Below are positions 10,426-18,219 of a DNA stretch of 64,000 nucleotides, piece by piece (within the stretch, counting starts at the first letter, position 1; each line of letters starts with the position of its first letter). This stretch comes from Campylobacter concisus (lineage in GTDB: Bacteria > Campylobacterota > Campylobacteria > Campylobacterales > Campylobacteraceae), in the NCBI RefSeq assembly GCF_002913715.1, contig NZ_PPCE01000006.1, positions 62,001 through 126,000 of the forward strand, in the 5' to 3' direction. The position numbers were made by a program, and so were the translations under genes. The notes under the pieces are model-generated. The model was not told where the DNA came from, made no database searches, and saw nothing but the letters and a program-made list of their open reading frames with translations.

Positions 10426-10441
10426 CTATTCCCACTCAATA
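10426..10441 (-). repeat. left copy of the guaA 3'-end direct repeat (att-like)
   Basis: Exact 16-bp match to the last guaA codons at 11962-11977. On the minus strand it still encodes IEWE and a stop codon. Confidence 0.7.
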
Positions 10442-10449
10442 ATTACCAT

Positions 10450-10830
10450 ATCATATTTGTTTCTTTTATTCTATAACGGTATCTTTTTAGTTTCTGTTTT
10501 TAATATGCGTAACCCGGCTTCCTTGCCATAGTTTTGTAAGCTTCGTTAAGTACTGATCCAACACCCATTTAATGGAATTTCTTTTCTATGCCAATTACAA
10601 AAATATCTGCACAATCTTTGCCGGTTGCATTTATACAACAAAACCAATCGACTCATCATTCATATGGCAAGCGAGAAAAGGCTTTTACCGTGAATCACGA
10701 ATATACTCTTCTGTGCTTTCGGGTATTCCAAAGCATTCTGAAAGGCCATATAATATTTCTCTTGACACAGCTTACTTTTCTAATTTATCTTCAACTTCTT
10801 TTATTTTTGTATCGATTTACTCCTCCACAA
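10450..10830 (-). pseudogene. GNAT N-acetyltransferase remnant
   Basis: Read on the minus strand with changes of frame, this region gives recognisable GNAT pieces in order: ILYGLSECFGIPESTEEYI, then FLACHMNDESIGFV, then KDCADIFVIGIEKKFH and a final NEAYKTMARKPGYAYLKTE. The first piece runs into an in-frame stop, and the later pieces lie in other frames. No single open frame covers it. The pieces resemble acetyltransferases from Firmicutes. It ends just before the left guaA repeat, so the original C-terminus may have been lost when the cassette formed. The piecing together is mine and was not checked against a database. Confidence 0.6.
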
Positions 10831-10833
10831 CTT

Positions 10834-11202
10834 CTATACTTTTAAATGTATACCTTTATTTCTTAAATTTTCTATGCAATCAGCCAGATATTCAATATTG
10901 TGCTCTTTGTAAATTGGACTGCCTATAATTTCCTCTTTAAGATTATCGTACTTTTCTGCTGTCCTTCCTCTATAATTTTTATCTTTCCATTCCACAGAAA
11001 CACTGTAACCTCTTTTTTCCATCTCCTCCATAACCAATACATGGTAAATAAAAAGATGATATGGGGAATATGTAAACACATAGTCTACAGTTTTATGTTT
11101 CTTTTTCCATCCATTGCCCCTCAGAGCACAACATTCCCTATGTTGCCCAAGAAGCTGACTTTTGGGCAATAAGTGGATAAGTTTTTCATGCCATAGTCTC
11201 AT
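10834..11202 (-). CDS. TIGR02328-like protein (possible pyrimidine-dimer glycosylase relative)
   Basis: The 122-residue protein starts MRLWHEKLIHLLPKSQLLGQ and contains HRECCALRGNGW and VDYVFTYSPYHLFIYH, the conserved core of a small family (TIGR02328) often listed with pyrimidine-dimer DNA glycosylases. The conserved run of W, H, Q, H, R and E in the first 30 residues looks like an active or nucleotide-binding site. The N-terminus overlaps the DUF1722 gene by 17 bases, so the two are co-translated. Function is inferred from family resemblance only. It is foreign to the local gene order and lies in the guaA cassette. Confidence 0.65.
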   Translation of the reverse strand: MRLWHEKLIHLLPKSQLLGQHRECCALRGNGWKKKHKTVDYVFTYSPYHLFIYHVLVMEEMEKRGYSVSVEWKDKNYRGRTAEKYDNLKEEIIGSPIYKEHNIEYLADCIENLRNKGIHLKV

Positions 11203-11590
11203 ATTGTTCTACTGTTAACAAAGTTGATTTTTCTAAATATTCATTAGGGTATTTCTTTAGTAAGGTATTAATGCATTCAATTACAACCTTCTGACTATTT
11301 TCCCCTTCCATATATCCATTTAATATATCAAATAATACTTGTTTTTCAATCGTACTTACATCTTTTTTGAAATATCCCCATATGTGAAGAACGGCATTAC
11401 TAAAATCTTTTTTACTCTCCTTCATATCTCTTGTTTCATGTATTTTTTCATTTAGCCATACAACATCCAATTCTTTTTCCCTCAAATACGCCCTTATCTC
11501 CAAATATGTTTTATGCGATTTGCTTAGTACAAAATATTTATTTTTTGCCCATAACTCTTCACATTCTATTCTTGTATCTTTGTGTCTCAT
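11186..11590 (-). CDS. DUF1722 (YbgA-like) protein
   Basis: The 134-residue product contains LWAKNKYFVLSKSHKTYLEI, then NAVLHIWGYFKK and LLKKYPNEYLEKSTLL, the order and spacing of the DUF1722 (YbgA) domain. This domain is fused to or found beside photolyase-like and DUF523 proteins elsewhere. The frame stays open upstream to a TTG at 11626, but the ATG at 11590 has a GAAAGAAG box in front and starts at a sensible domain edge. It overlaps the TIGR02328-like gene. Both may act on damaged DNA, which is guilt by association. Confidence 0.7.
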   Translation of the reverse strand: MRHKDTRIECEELWAKNKYFVLSKSHKTYLEIRAYLREKELDVVWLNEKIHETRDMKESKKDFSNAVLHIWGYFKKDVSTIEKQVLFDILNGYMEGENSQKVVIECINTLLKKYPNEYLEKSTLLTVEQYETMA

Positions 11591-11626
11591 GTTGACGCTT
11601 CTTTCAAAAAATTCAAACCAAAACAA

Positions 11627-11961
11627 ATCCCATACAATGTATCACCATTTAAGCATTTATTAATAGCATTTAAATTTTTGTTTAGGTAAGGTATAAATGA
11701 ATATCCTGCATTATTAGTATGTTAAAGTGGGCTCAGATACAAATAATTTTTATTACTATAACCTATTCAAATTTATTAACCGCTTTTTCCACAAAAGCCT
11801 CCCAGCAAAATAATGGGAGGCTCTCTAAACAATTTATCTAAATTTAAAACTCTCTTTTAAACCTACTTTTTCTCATTTTTAGTATCAAAAGAGCTTTTTG
11901 CTTCCGTAAACCGTTGCAATATTGTATCTTCAACGATTTTACAGCAAAAATATTTTTTACT
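11627..11961. other. non-coding stretch between the DUF1722 gene and guaA
   Basis: No supported gene. In the guaA frame, after its stop codon, the minus strand stays open for about 35 codons (VEDTILQRFTEAKSSFDTKN is part of it). It has no start codon, so it may be a leftover gene end from the cassette. It also holds the hairpin at 11797-11821 and the promoter region of the DUF1722 gene. Confidence 0.5.
11797..11821 (-). terminator. intrinsic terminator downstream of guaA
   Basis: A perfect 8-bp stem, GCCTCCCA / TGGGAGGC, with a 9-base loop. On the minus strand it is followed by TTTTG. It lies about 140 bases after the guaA stop, inside the cassette. Confidence 0.7.
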
Positions 11962-11977
11962 CTATTCCCACTCAATA
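11962..11977 (-). repeat. right copy of the guaA 3'-end direct repeat (att-like)
   Basis: The last coding bases of guaA, identical to 10426-10441. Confidence 0.7.
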
Positions 11978-13494
11978 GTTGAAGGTGGCTTACTTGAGAT
12001 ATCGTAAACTACGCGGTTTATACCGTTTACCTCGTTTATAATGCGTCGGCTTACATTTTCAAGTAAATCATAAGGGAGTCTTGAAAAGCTAGCAGTCATG
12101 CCATCACTCGCATCGACCACACGCACACAAACAGCGTTTTCATAAGTGCGGTTATCACCCATAACGCCAACAGAATTTACATTTAAAAGTACGCAGAACG
12201 CCTGCCAAGTTTTGTTATACCAGCCAGTACTTTTTAGCTCATCGCGTAAGATCACATCAGCTTTTCGAAGTAGCTCAAGGCTTGGTTTATTTACTTCGCC
12301 CATTATGCGGATAGCAAGGCCTGGTCCTGGGAAAGGATGGCGGAATACTAAATCACGGCTTAGCCCAAGCTCAAGACCTAGCTTTCTAACCTCATCTTTA
12401 AAAATTTCTCTTAGCGGCTCTATTAGCTCAAATGTCATCCAATCAGGCAAACCACCAACGTTGTGGTGGCTCTTTATCGTCTTACTTGAGCCAACTACTG
12501 AGCTTTCGATGATATCAGTATAAAGAGTGCCTTGAGCTAGAAATTTCACATCACCATGCTTTTTGGCCTCTTGCTCAAAAATTTCTATAAAGGTCTCACC
12601 TATGATCTTGCGTTTTTTCTCAGGATCTATCACACCAGCTAAGCGGCCAAGGAAGATCTCGCTCGCGTCTATGCTAACTAGCTCAACGCCAAGCTTTGTT
12701 CTAAATGTAGCTTCAACTTGCTCTCTTTCGTTTGTTCTAAGAAGTCCGTTATCAACAAAGACAAGGATCAAATTTTCAGGCACAGCAGCCGCTAAAAGTG
12801 CCGCAGTCACGGAGCTATCCACGCCACCGCTAACTGCACAAAGCACCTTGTGAGTGCCTACTGTTTTTCTTATCTCTTCTATCTTGTTTTTAGCAAAGCT
12901 TCCCATGTTCCATGTGCTCTCGCAACCGCAGATATATTTAGCAAAATTCTTTAAAATTTGCGTGCCATACTCGCTGTGTTGCACCTCTGCGTGAAACTGG
13001 ATCGCATAAAATTTACGTTTATCATCGCCAAAAGCACAATAAGGCGAATTCTCACTAACAGCGATCACCTCAAAGCCCTCTGGCAAGTCCTTTACATAGT
13101 CACTATGACTCATCCATACGATTTGTTTTGAAGGTGTATCTTTAAATAGCTCATGCTCTTTAATAACGTTAAGCTCAGCCTTACCATACTCTTTTTGATC
13201 AGCCGCTAAAACCTCAGCCCCATGTGTGTGAGCAAGTAGCTGCATGCCGTAGCAAACGCCAAGTATAGGGATATTTAACTCAAAGACGCCGTTATCGCAA
13301 AAATAAGCATCTTTAGCATAAACGCTAGCTGGACCGCCACTTAAAATGATACCTTTTGGCTCTTTCGCCTTTATCTCACTAAGCTTTGCATTAAATGGCA
13401 AAATTTCAGTATAGACGCCCTCTTCTCTTAGCCTTCTGGCTATTAGCTGAGTGTATTGCGAACCAAAATCCAAAACTATAATCGTATTGTTCAT
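11962..13494 (-). CDS. guaA: GMP synthase (glutamine-hydrolysing)
   Basis: The 510-residue enzyme aminates XMP to GMP. A class I glutamine amidotransferase domain fills residues 1-190, with the nucleophile motif [13 protein letters not shown] and the His-x-Glu pair in [12 protein letters not shown]. The ATP-pyrophosphatase domain follows with the P-loop [14 protein letters not shown] (about 222). The dimerisation domain ends in the invariant PPSTIEWE. All catalytic motifs are intact despite the insertion at its 3' end, as expected when an att site lies in the final codons. It follows nhaD by 10 bases. Confidence 0.97.
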   Translation of the reverse strand: MNNTIIVLDFGSQYTQLIARRLREEGVYTEILPFNAKLSEIKAKEPKGIILSGGPASVYAKDAYFCDNGVFELNIPILGVCYGMQLLAHTHGAEVLAADQKEYGKAELNVIKEHELFKDTPSKQIVWMSHSDYVKDLPEGFEVIAVSENSPYCAFGDDKRKFYAIQFHAEVQHSEYGTQILKNFAKYICGCESTWNMGSFAKNKIEEIRKTVGTHKVLCAVSGGVDSSVTAALLAAAVPENLILVFVDNGLLRTNEREQVEATFRTKLGVELVSIDASEIFLGRLAGVIDPEKKRKIIGETFIEIFEQEAKKHGDVKFLAQGTLYTDIIESSVVGSSKTIKSHHNVGGLPDWMTFELIEPLREIFKDEVRKLGLELGLSRDLVFRHPFPGPGLAIRIMGEVNKPSLELLRKADVILRDELKSTGWYNKTWQAFCVLLNVNSVGVMGDNRTYENAVCVRVVDASDGMTASFSRLPYDLLENVSRRIINEVNGINRVVYDISSKPPSTIEWE

Positions 13495-13504
13495 TTATAA
13501 CCTT

Positions 13505-14893
13505 TTAAAAATAGATATGAAAAATTTCAAACTGCACATACCAAACAATGATCGATACGATATATCCTAGAACCACCATCCAAGCGTATTTCATATGTGC
13601 ACCAAAGGTATAAATTCCTTTTAATTTACCCATTACTCCAACACCAGCTGCTGAACCAAAGCTGATCATCGAACCGCCGATACCAGCAGTTAGTGTCACT
13701 AGTAGCCACTGACTCATTGCCTCGCCTGCATCAGCTCCCATTGCTGGATTTGCTTTCAAAACAGCTGACATAACAGGGACATTATCAACGATTGCTGAAA
13801 GGAATCCAACGCCGATATTTACAGCAGTTGAGCCAAATTTATCATAAAGTGATACAGCGTAATTTAAAAATCCAGCAAAATGAAGAGCACCAACTGCAGC
13901 TAAAATTCCAAAGAAGAAAAATAGTGTGTTGTTTTCGATCTTTGACATATAGTGAAATACATGCATTGGCTCTTCATTTTTGTGAGCTTTTTTGAAATAG
14001 TAAGTATAAAGACTAAGTAGTGAGAAACCAAACATCATTCCCCACATCGCTGGCAAGTGGAAAAGCTGATGCATCATAACTGCACAAAAGATAGTAAATG
14101 CACCTATAAAAATAACCGCTTTACCGCCCTTTTTCATAACCACTTTTGGCTCGTTTGCCACATCAAAATGCGGTGCAGTACTTGGTACCACGCGAGAAAG
14201 TAAAAATGCTGTTACAAGCCAGCCAATAATAGATGCTGGGAAAAGTGCGAAAAAGTCTAGAAATGGTGACTTACCTGCTGCCCAAACCATAAGCGTAGTG
14301 ATATCGCCAAATGGACTCCATGCTCCACCTGCATTTGCTGCAACGACGATGTTTATCGCGCCAGCCACTAGGAAATTTGTATTATTTCTATCTATCGTTA
14401 GAAGAACGGTTGAAAGAATAAGTGCTGTTGTTAGGTTATCAGCTACTGGGCTTATGAAAAATGCCAAAACACCAGTTAGCCAAAATAGTTTTCTATAAGT
14501 ATAGCCTTTTGATACGAGATTATATTTAAGTGCATTAAATACGTCTCTTTCTATAAGTGCTTCTATAAAAGTCATCGCCACCATCAAGAAAAATACAATC
14601 TGAGCGATCTCTAAAATCAGGTGATTTACCTCATGTTCAAGCGAATGCACATCCATGCCATTTATAAGCATATAAACGCCGATAAGCAGGAACATAAACG
14701 TACCGATAAAGATAGCAGGTTTTGCTTTGTCGATATGGAAATTTTCTTCTGCTGCTATGAAAAAATATCCAACAACAAAAATTATAAGCGATAAAATTCC
14801 TGCCCATGTAGTAGTTAAGTCAATAGCTGCGGTTTCTCCATCAGCACCAAAAGCCATCGCGAAAAACAAGCCTAGAAGTCCAAAAAACCTCAT
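13505..14893 (-). CDS. nhaD: NhaD-type sodium/proton antiporter
   Basis: The 462-residue inner-membrane protein has about 12 hydrophobic segments of the ion-transporter (CitMHS/ArsB-like) fold. An early signal-like segment (MRFFGLLGLFFAMAFGADG) is common in NhaD. Conserved stretches include FISPVADNLTTALILS (about 147-162), AANAGGAWSPFGDITTLMVW (about 185-204) and SAIVDNVPVMSAVLK (about 366-380), the paired D/N-containing re-entrant regions. Function in this family is sodium or lithium export in exchange for protons. guaA follows 10 bases later and is probably co-transcribed. Confidence 0.88.
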   Translation of the reverse strand: MRFFGLLGLFFAMAFGADGETAAIDLTTTWAGILSLIIFVVGYFFIAAEENFHIDKAKPAIFIGTFMFLLIGVYMLINGMDVHSLEHEVNHLILEIAQIVFFLMVAMTFIEALIERDVFNALKYNLVSKGYTYRKLFWLTGVLAFFISPVADNLTTALILSTVLLTIDRNNTNFLVAGAINIVVAANAGGAWSPFGDITTLMVWAAGKSPFLDFFALFPASIIGWLVTAFLLSRVVPSTAPHFDVANEPKVVMKKGGKAVIFIGAFTIFCAVMMHQLFHLPAMWGMMFGFSLLSLYTYYFKKAHKNEEPMHVFHYMSKIENNTLFFFFGILAAVGALHFAGFLNYAVSLYDKFGSTAVNIGVGFLSAIVDNVPVMSAVLKANPAMGADAGEAMSQWLLVTLTAGIGGSMISFGSAAGVGVMGKLKGIYTFGAHMKYAWMVVLGYIVSIIVWYVQFEIFHIYF

Positions 14894-15008
14894 TATACTC
14901 TCCTTGTAGAATAAAAAATCTTGGTATATTACTTAAATGAGCCTAAAAATTAGGTTAGTTAAAATTATTAAGCTTACATTACATTTTTATTTAGATACGA
15001 AAATTTTA

Positions 15009-15176
15009 CTAGATTTTGTTTATCCTGTCAGTTTTCTTTTCTTTTACTGGAGCATTTCCATAAAATGGATCATCTTTATAGCCACAACCGCTAAATGCAA
15101 AAAGAGTAAAAATTAAAATAAAAGATGATAAGATAAGCCCATGAAAAACGCTAAATTTTTGATAAATACTATTCAC
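15009..15176 (-). CDS. small lipoprotein, divergently overlapping the next gene
   Basis: This 55-codon frame starts at GTG 15176 after a well-placed AAAGGA box. It encodes a signal segment (GLILSSFILIFTLFAFSGC), a lipobox LFAFSGC with the modified Cys at about residue 31, and a short tail (GYKDDPFYGNAPVKEKK). The CGYKxxPFY start of the mature part recalls LptM-like or other tiny outer-membrane lipoproteins. The match is short and the name stays open. Its first 36 bases overlap the divergent gene starting at 15141, an unusual arrangement. Confidence 0.6.
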   Translation of the reverse strand: MNSIYQKFSVFHGLILSSFILIFTLFAFSGCGYKDDPFYGNAPVKEKKTDRINKI

Positions 15177-15656
15177 GAAAATCCTTTGTATAAAGAAAAA
15201 TTAAGCATGGCAAATGAGTGCCAACAGCTTTTAGAGCTTATGGGGAAAGCAAAACGATTTTATATAGCTTTTTGCTACGTTAGAGAAGGTGTTTTGACCT
15301 TTGTTCTTACTCATCCCACTGGGCTTTTAGAGCTTAGGCGTGATAGTAGTATAAATGATATAAAAAGGTTATTAAAAACCTTTTGCAAATTTAATAAAAA
15401 TAGCGTTTTTAACAGCATTCTTACTCCAAAACCTATTAACGAAATCAATTATGCAAAAAACAAGAAAGAAGAAAATATAAGATTTGTCGTGAGCAAATTT
15501 TTAAAATTTTTTAATCAAAAAGAGCAAAGTGCCATCTTTTATGCGCCAGCTAGCAAAGGTAATTTTAAAAATTTAGCAAAAGACGAGCAAATACACCAAA
15601 AATTTGAAGAGCTAAGAGAAATTTTGCTCAAGAAAAATGAGCAGGTAAGATGCTAA
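15141..15656 (+). CDS. conserved hypothetical protein, DUF721/DciA-like
   Basis: The 171-residue product contains QLLELMGKAKRFYIAFCYV then VLTFVLTHPTGLLELRRDSS and IKRLLKTFCKF. The run of beta strands with a central charged turn resembles the DUF721 (DciA-like) fold, whose members load the replicative helicase in many bacteria lacking DnaC. The resemblance is weak. The C-terminal third is Lys-rich and probably partly disordered. It overlaps uvrC by 7 bases, so it is likely co-translated with it. The divergent 55-aa lipoprotein overlaps its 5' end. Confidence 0.55.
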   Translation: MKNAKFLINTIHENPLYKEKLSMANECQQLLELMGKAKRFYIAFCYVREGVLTFVLTHPTGLLELRRDSSINDIKRLLKTFCKFNKNSVFNSILTPKPINEINYAKNKKEENIRFVVSKFLKFFNQKEQSAIFYAPASKGNFKNLAKDEQIHQKFEELREILLKKNEQVRC

Positions 15657-17467
15657 TAGACGAGATAAGAACGCTTCCAAACGAGCCTGGCGTATATCAG
15701 TATTTTGACGCGCAAAATAGACTCTTATATGTCGGCAAAGCCAAAATTTTAAAAAACAGGGTCAAAAGCTACTTTAAGTTTACCCCAAGCCTAGCTCCGG
15801 CTGAAAAACTAAGCCCAAGAATTTCTAAGATGATAAGCGAAGCTGTGCATCTTGAATACATCGTCACTCCAAGCGAAGCAGACGCGCTGATACTTGAAAA
15901 TTCTTTCATCAAGCAACTAAAACCAAAATACAACATCTTGCTTCGCGACGACAAGACCTACCCTTATATCTTTATAAATTTAAATGATGAATTTCCAAGA
16001 TTTGAGATCACCAGAAAGGTGGTCAAAGGCTCAAATATACGCTATTTTGGACCATATTTTAGTGGAGCAGGAGAGCTACTTGAAGCGCTTTATCTAAATT
16101 TCAACCTAGTTCAGAAAAAGTCCTGCATCAAAGGCAAAAAAGCCTGCCTATTTTACCAGCTAAAACGATGCTACGCCCCATGTGAGGGCAAAATTTCAAA
16201 AGAAAACTACGCTAAGATCGTAAACGAAGCTATCGCGGCCTTACAAAATCCAAGTTTACTCATTACTCGCCTTGAAGAGCTCATGCTAAACTACGCCAAG
16301 GCAGAAGACTACGAGCAAGCAGCTGCGACTAGAGATAAGATACAAACACTTAAAAATATGCAAACAAAAGTTGAAGTTGATCTAGCTAAACTTGAGGACT
16401 TCGAGGCCTACTCGGTCGCTTGCGTGCACGATATGATCTGTGCGGTAAGATTTAGCGTGCAAAGTGGCAAGATAACTGGCGTGAAAACTGACATCACGCA
16501 GGCCAAAAACGCTCAAAAAGATGAGATAAACGAGGCTTATAAGCAGGCCATTTTAAAAAGCTTCATAGCTGGACAGCCGATAATTAGCACCAAAATTTAT
16601 GTGCATGAGAGCTTTGAAGATAGCGAGCTGGTGGAGGAAATTTTAAACGAGAGATTTGGACGCAAATTTAGTATCACTTGCCCTAAAATTGGCGATAAGC
16701 GTAAAATTTGTGAGATCGCTACCAAAAACGCTGAAGTTAGCATCGAAAAATATCTAAAAACGCACGATAACGTGCTATTAAACGAGATAAAAGAGTATTT
16801 TGGTCTTGCTCACACGCCTTACGTGGTCGAAGCCTACGACAACTCGCACCTTTTTGGCGAGGCAAGTGTCGGAGCGATGGTACGCTATGAACACGGCGAG
16901 TGGGCGAAGCAAAACTACCGTCACATGCACCTAAGCTCTAAAAACGACTACGATCAGATGAAAGAGAGTTTGACAGCCAGAGCGCTTAGATTTGACAAGC
17001 TTAGTCCGCCTGATCTTTGGGTTATTGACGGTGGCGAGGTGCTTTTAAACTTAGCCTGTGAAATTTTAGCAAGCAGTGGCGCAAATGTCGATGTGATCGC
17101 TATCTCAAAAGAAAAAATTGATGCCAAAGCTCACCGCGCAAAAGGCGAAGCAAAGGATAAAATTTATACCAAAAATGGTAGCTTTAGCCTAAGTACGAGC
17201 GATAAAAAGCTGCAGTTTTTCCAAAAAATGCGTGATGAAAGCCATAGGTTTGTCATAAGTTTTCACAGAAAAACAAGGCAGAAAAACGATATGCAAAGAT
17301 CAATTCTAAAGCAAGCTGGCGTATCTGAAGGAAGTATCGCGAAATTAATCAGCTTTTACGGAAGTTTTGATAAAATCAGCGAAGCGAATTTAGACGAAGT
17401 GGCAAAAATAACAAATAAAAGCGTAGCAGAAAAGCTTGCGGTGCTCAAAGAAGGAAATTTGAAGTGA
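15650..17467 (+). CDS. uvrC: excinuclease ABC subunit C
   Basis: The 605-residue nuclease makes the dual incisions in nucleotide excision repair. The GIY-YIG domain is at the N-terminus (PGVYQYFDAQNRLLYVGKAK, about 13-32). A UvrB-binding UVR motif follows near 200-235 (LMLNYAKAEDYEQAAATRDK). The RNase H-like C-terminal nuclease starts near 375 (VVEAYDNSHLFGEASVGAMV), and a helix-hairpin-helix end closes it (LISFYGSFDKISEANLDEV). Length and domains match the family. It overlaps both neighbours by a few bases, so the DUF721-like gene, uvrC and two signalling genes form one transcription unit. Confidence 0.97.
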   Translation: MLIDEIRTLPNEPGVYQYFDAQNRLLYVGKAKILKNRVKSYFKFTPSLAPAEKLSPRISKMISEAVHLEYIVTPSEADALILENSFIKQLKPKYNILLRDDKTYPYIFINLNDEFPRFEITRKVVKGSNIRYFGPYFSGAGELLEALYLNFNLVQKKSCIKGKKACLFYQLKRCYAPCEGKISKENYAKIVNEAIAALQNPSLLITRLEELMLNYAKAEDYEQAAATRDKIQTLKNMQTKVEVDLAKLEDFEAYSVACVHDMICAVRFSVQSGKITGVKTDITQAKNAQKDEINEAYKQAILKSFIAGQPIISTKIYVHESFEDSELVEEILNERFGRKFSITCPKIGDKRKICEIATKNAEVSIEKYLKTHDNVLLNEIKEYFGLAHTPYVVEAYDNSHLFGEASVGAMVRYEHGEWAKQNYRHMHLSSKNDYDQMKESLTARALRFDKLSPPDLWVIDGGEVLLNLACEILASSGANVDVIAISKEKIDAKAHRAKGEAKDKIYTKNGSFSLSTSDKKLQFFQKMRDESHRFVISFHRKTRQKNDMQRSILKQAGVSEGSIAKLISFYGSFDKISEANLDEVAKITNKSVAEKLAVLKEGNLK

Positions 17468-18219
17468 TAATATATGATGAAAATTTAAAAATATCTGCGA
17501 TAACGCAAGATTCACTTGAGCTATTGGGCTTTGATAGTTTAGATGACTTTTTGTTGCGATACAAAGATATAAGCGAGCTAGTCATAACAAGCCAAGAAAG
17601 CCCAAACTACAGCTTCTTAGAATTTTTACAAAATACGAAAGATAATAGTGCTAGAGTAAATTTAAAAAGAAAAGATGGTGGTGCGATCTTACTAGAAGCG
17701 AGATTGCAAAATGCTATTTTAAAAAATGGTGAAAAATTTTTTATTGTGCTTTTAGAGAAGCAAGACATAATAAACAACCAAAATCTAATAGCAGCAGTAA
17801 AAGTAAAACCTACATTAAGACTGCCTGTTTTTAAACTAAACGCATGGTATCTTTTTGACACACAGACACAATCACTTATCGATGATTCCTGGTTTGAAAC
17901 ATCGCTTAAAATACTAAATTTAAATAAAAAAGATTTTGCATCCTATTTAAATATATTTTTGCGTAACGCAAGAGAAATTCTTATCCAGATCCAATCAGCC
18001 ATAATCGCAAAAGATGAGATAATGCTCAAAAAATACGTAGATGAGATAAGAGAAGCTGCATTAAATTTAAAGCTTAATACCCTTGCAAATGAGCTTAACG
18101 CTTTTTTAGATAACAATCAAAATGGAAAGATGAAAGAGATGTCTCTTTTTACCAAAAGACTAATTGAGATAGAAAATATCGTCAAAAAATATAGCAAAAA
18201 GAGTATCCATGAAAAATAA
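17464..18219 (+). CDS. PAS-like protein with a degenerate Hpt domain
   Basis: The 251-residue product has an N-terminal PAS-like half (about 1-100: ISAITQDSLELLGFDSLDDF, then a strand pair ILLEARLQNAILKNGEKFFI). A C-terminal four-helix segment (about 155-250) follows. That segment aligns by pattern with histidine-phosphotransfer domains: VDEIREAALNLKLNTLANEL sits where AHxLKGxAxxLG is expected. Asp193 takes the place of the phospho-accepting His and Glu the place of the Gly. If real, it cannot take a phosphate in the usual way. It overlaps uvrC by 4 bases and the next signalling gene by 11 bases. Confidence 0.6.
   Translation: MIIYDENLKISAITQDSLELLGFDSLDDFLLRYKDISELVITSQESPNYSFLEFLQNTKDNSARVNLKRKDGGAILLEARLQNAILKNGEKFFIVLLEKQDIINNQNLIAAVKVKPTLRLPVFKLNAWYLFDTQTQSLIDDSWFETSLKILNLNKKDFASYLNIFLRNAREILIQIQSAIIAKDEIMLKKYVDEIREAALNLKLNTLANELNAFLDNNQNGKMKEMSLFTKRLIEIENIVKKYSKKSIHEK

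Larger units (their letters stand above)
10426..11977. mobile_element. small degraded cassette at the 3' end of guaA
   Basis: A 16-bp exact direct repeat (18 of 19 bases if extended) brackets this segment: CTATTCCCACTCAATA at 10426-10441 and 11962-11977. The right copy is the end of guaA, coding the final residues IEWE plus stop. The left copy still reads VIIEWE-stop on the same strand. This is the pattern left by site-specific insertion into the 3' end of guaA, a known target of genomic islands. The contents look foreign: a broken acetyltransferase, a TIGR02328-like gene and a DUF1722 gene, all minus strand. No integrase gene remains, so the element is probably immobile. Confidence 0.65.

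Noticed and set aside
10572-10928. Plus-strand open frames over the guaA cassette
   Set aside because: The minus strand gives clear acetyltransferase pieces here, so the plus frames are by-products.
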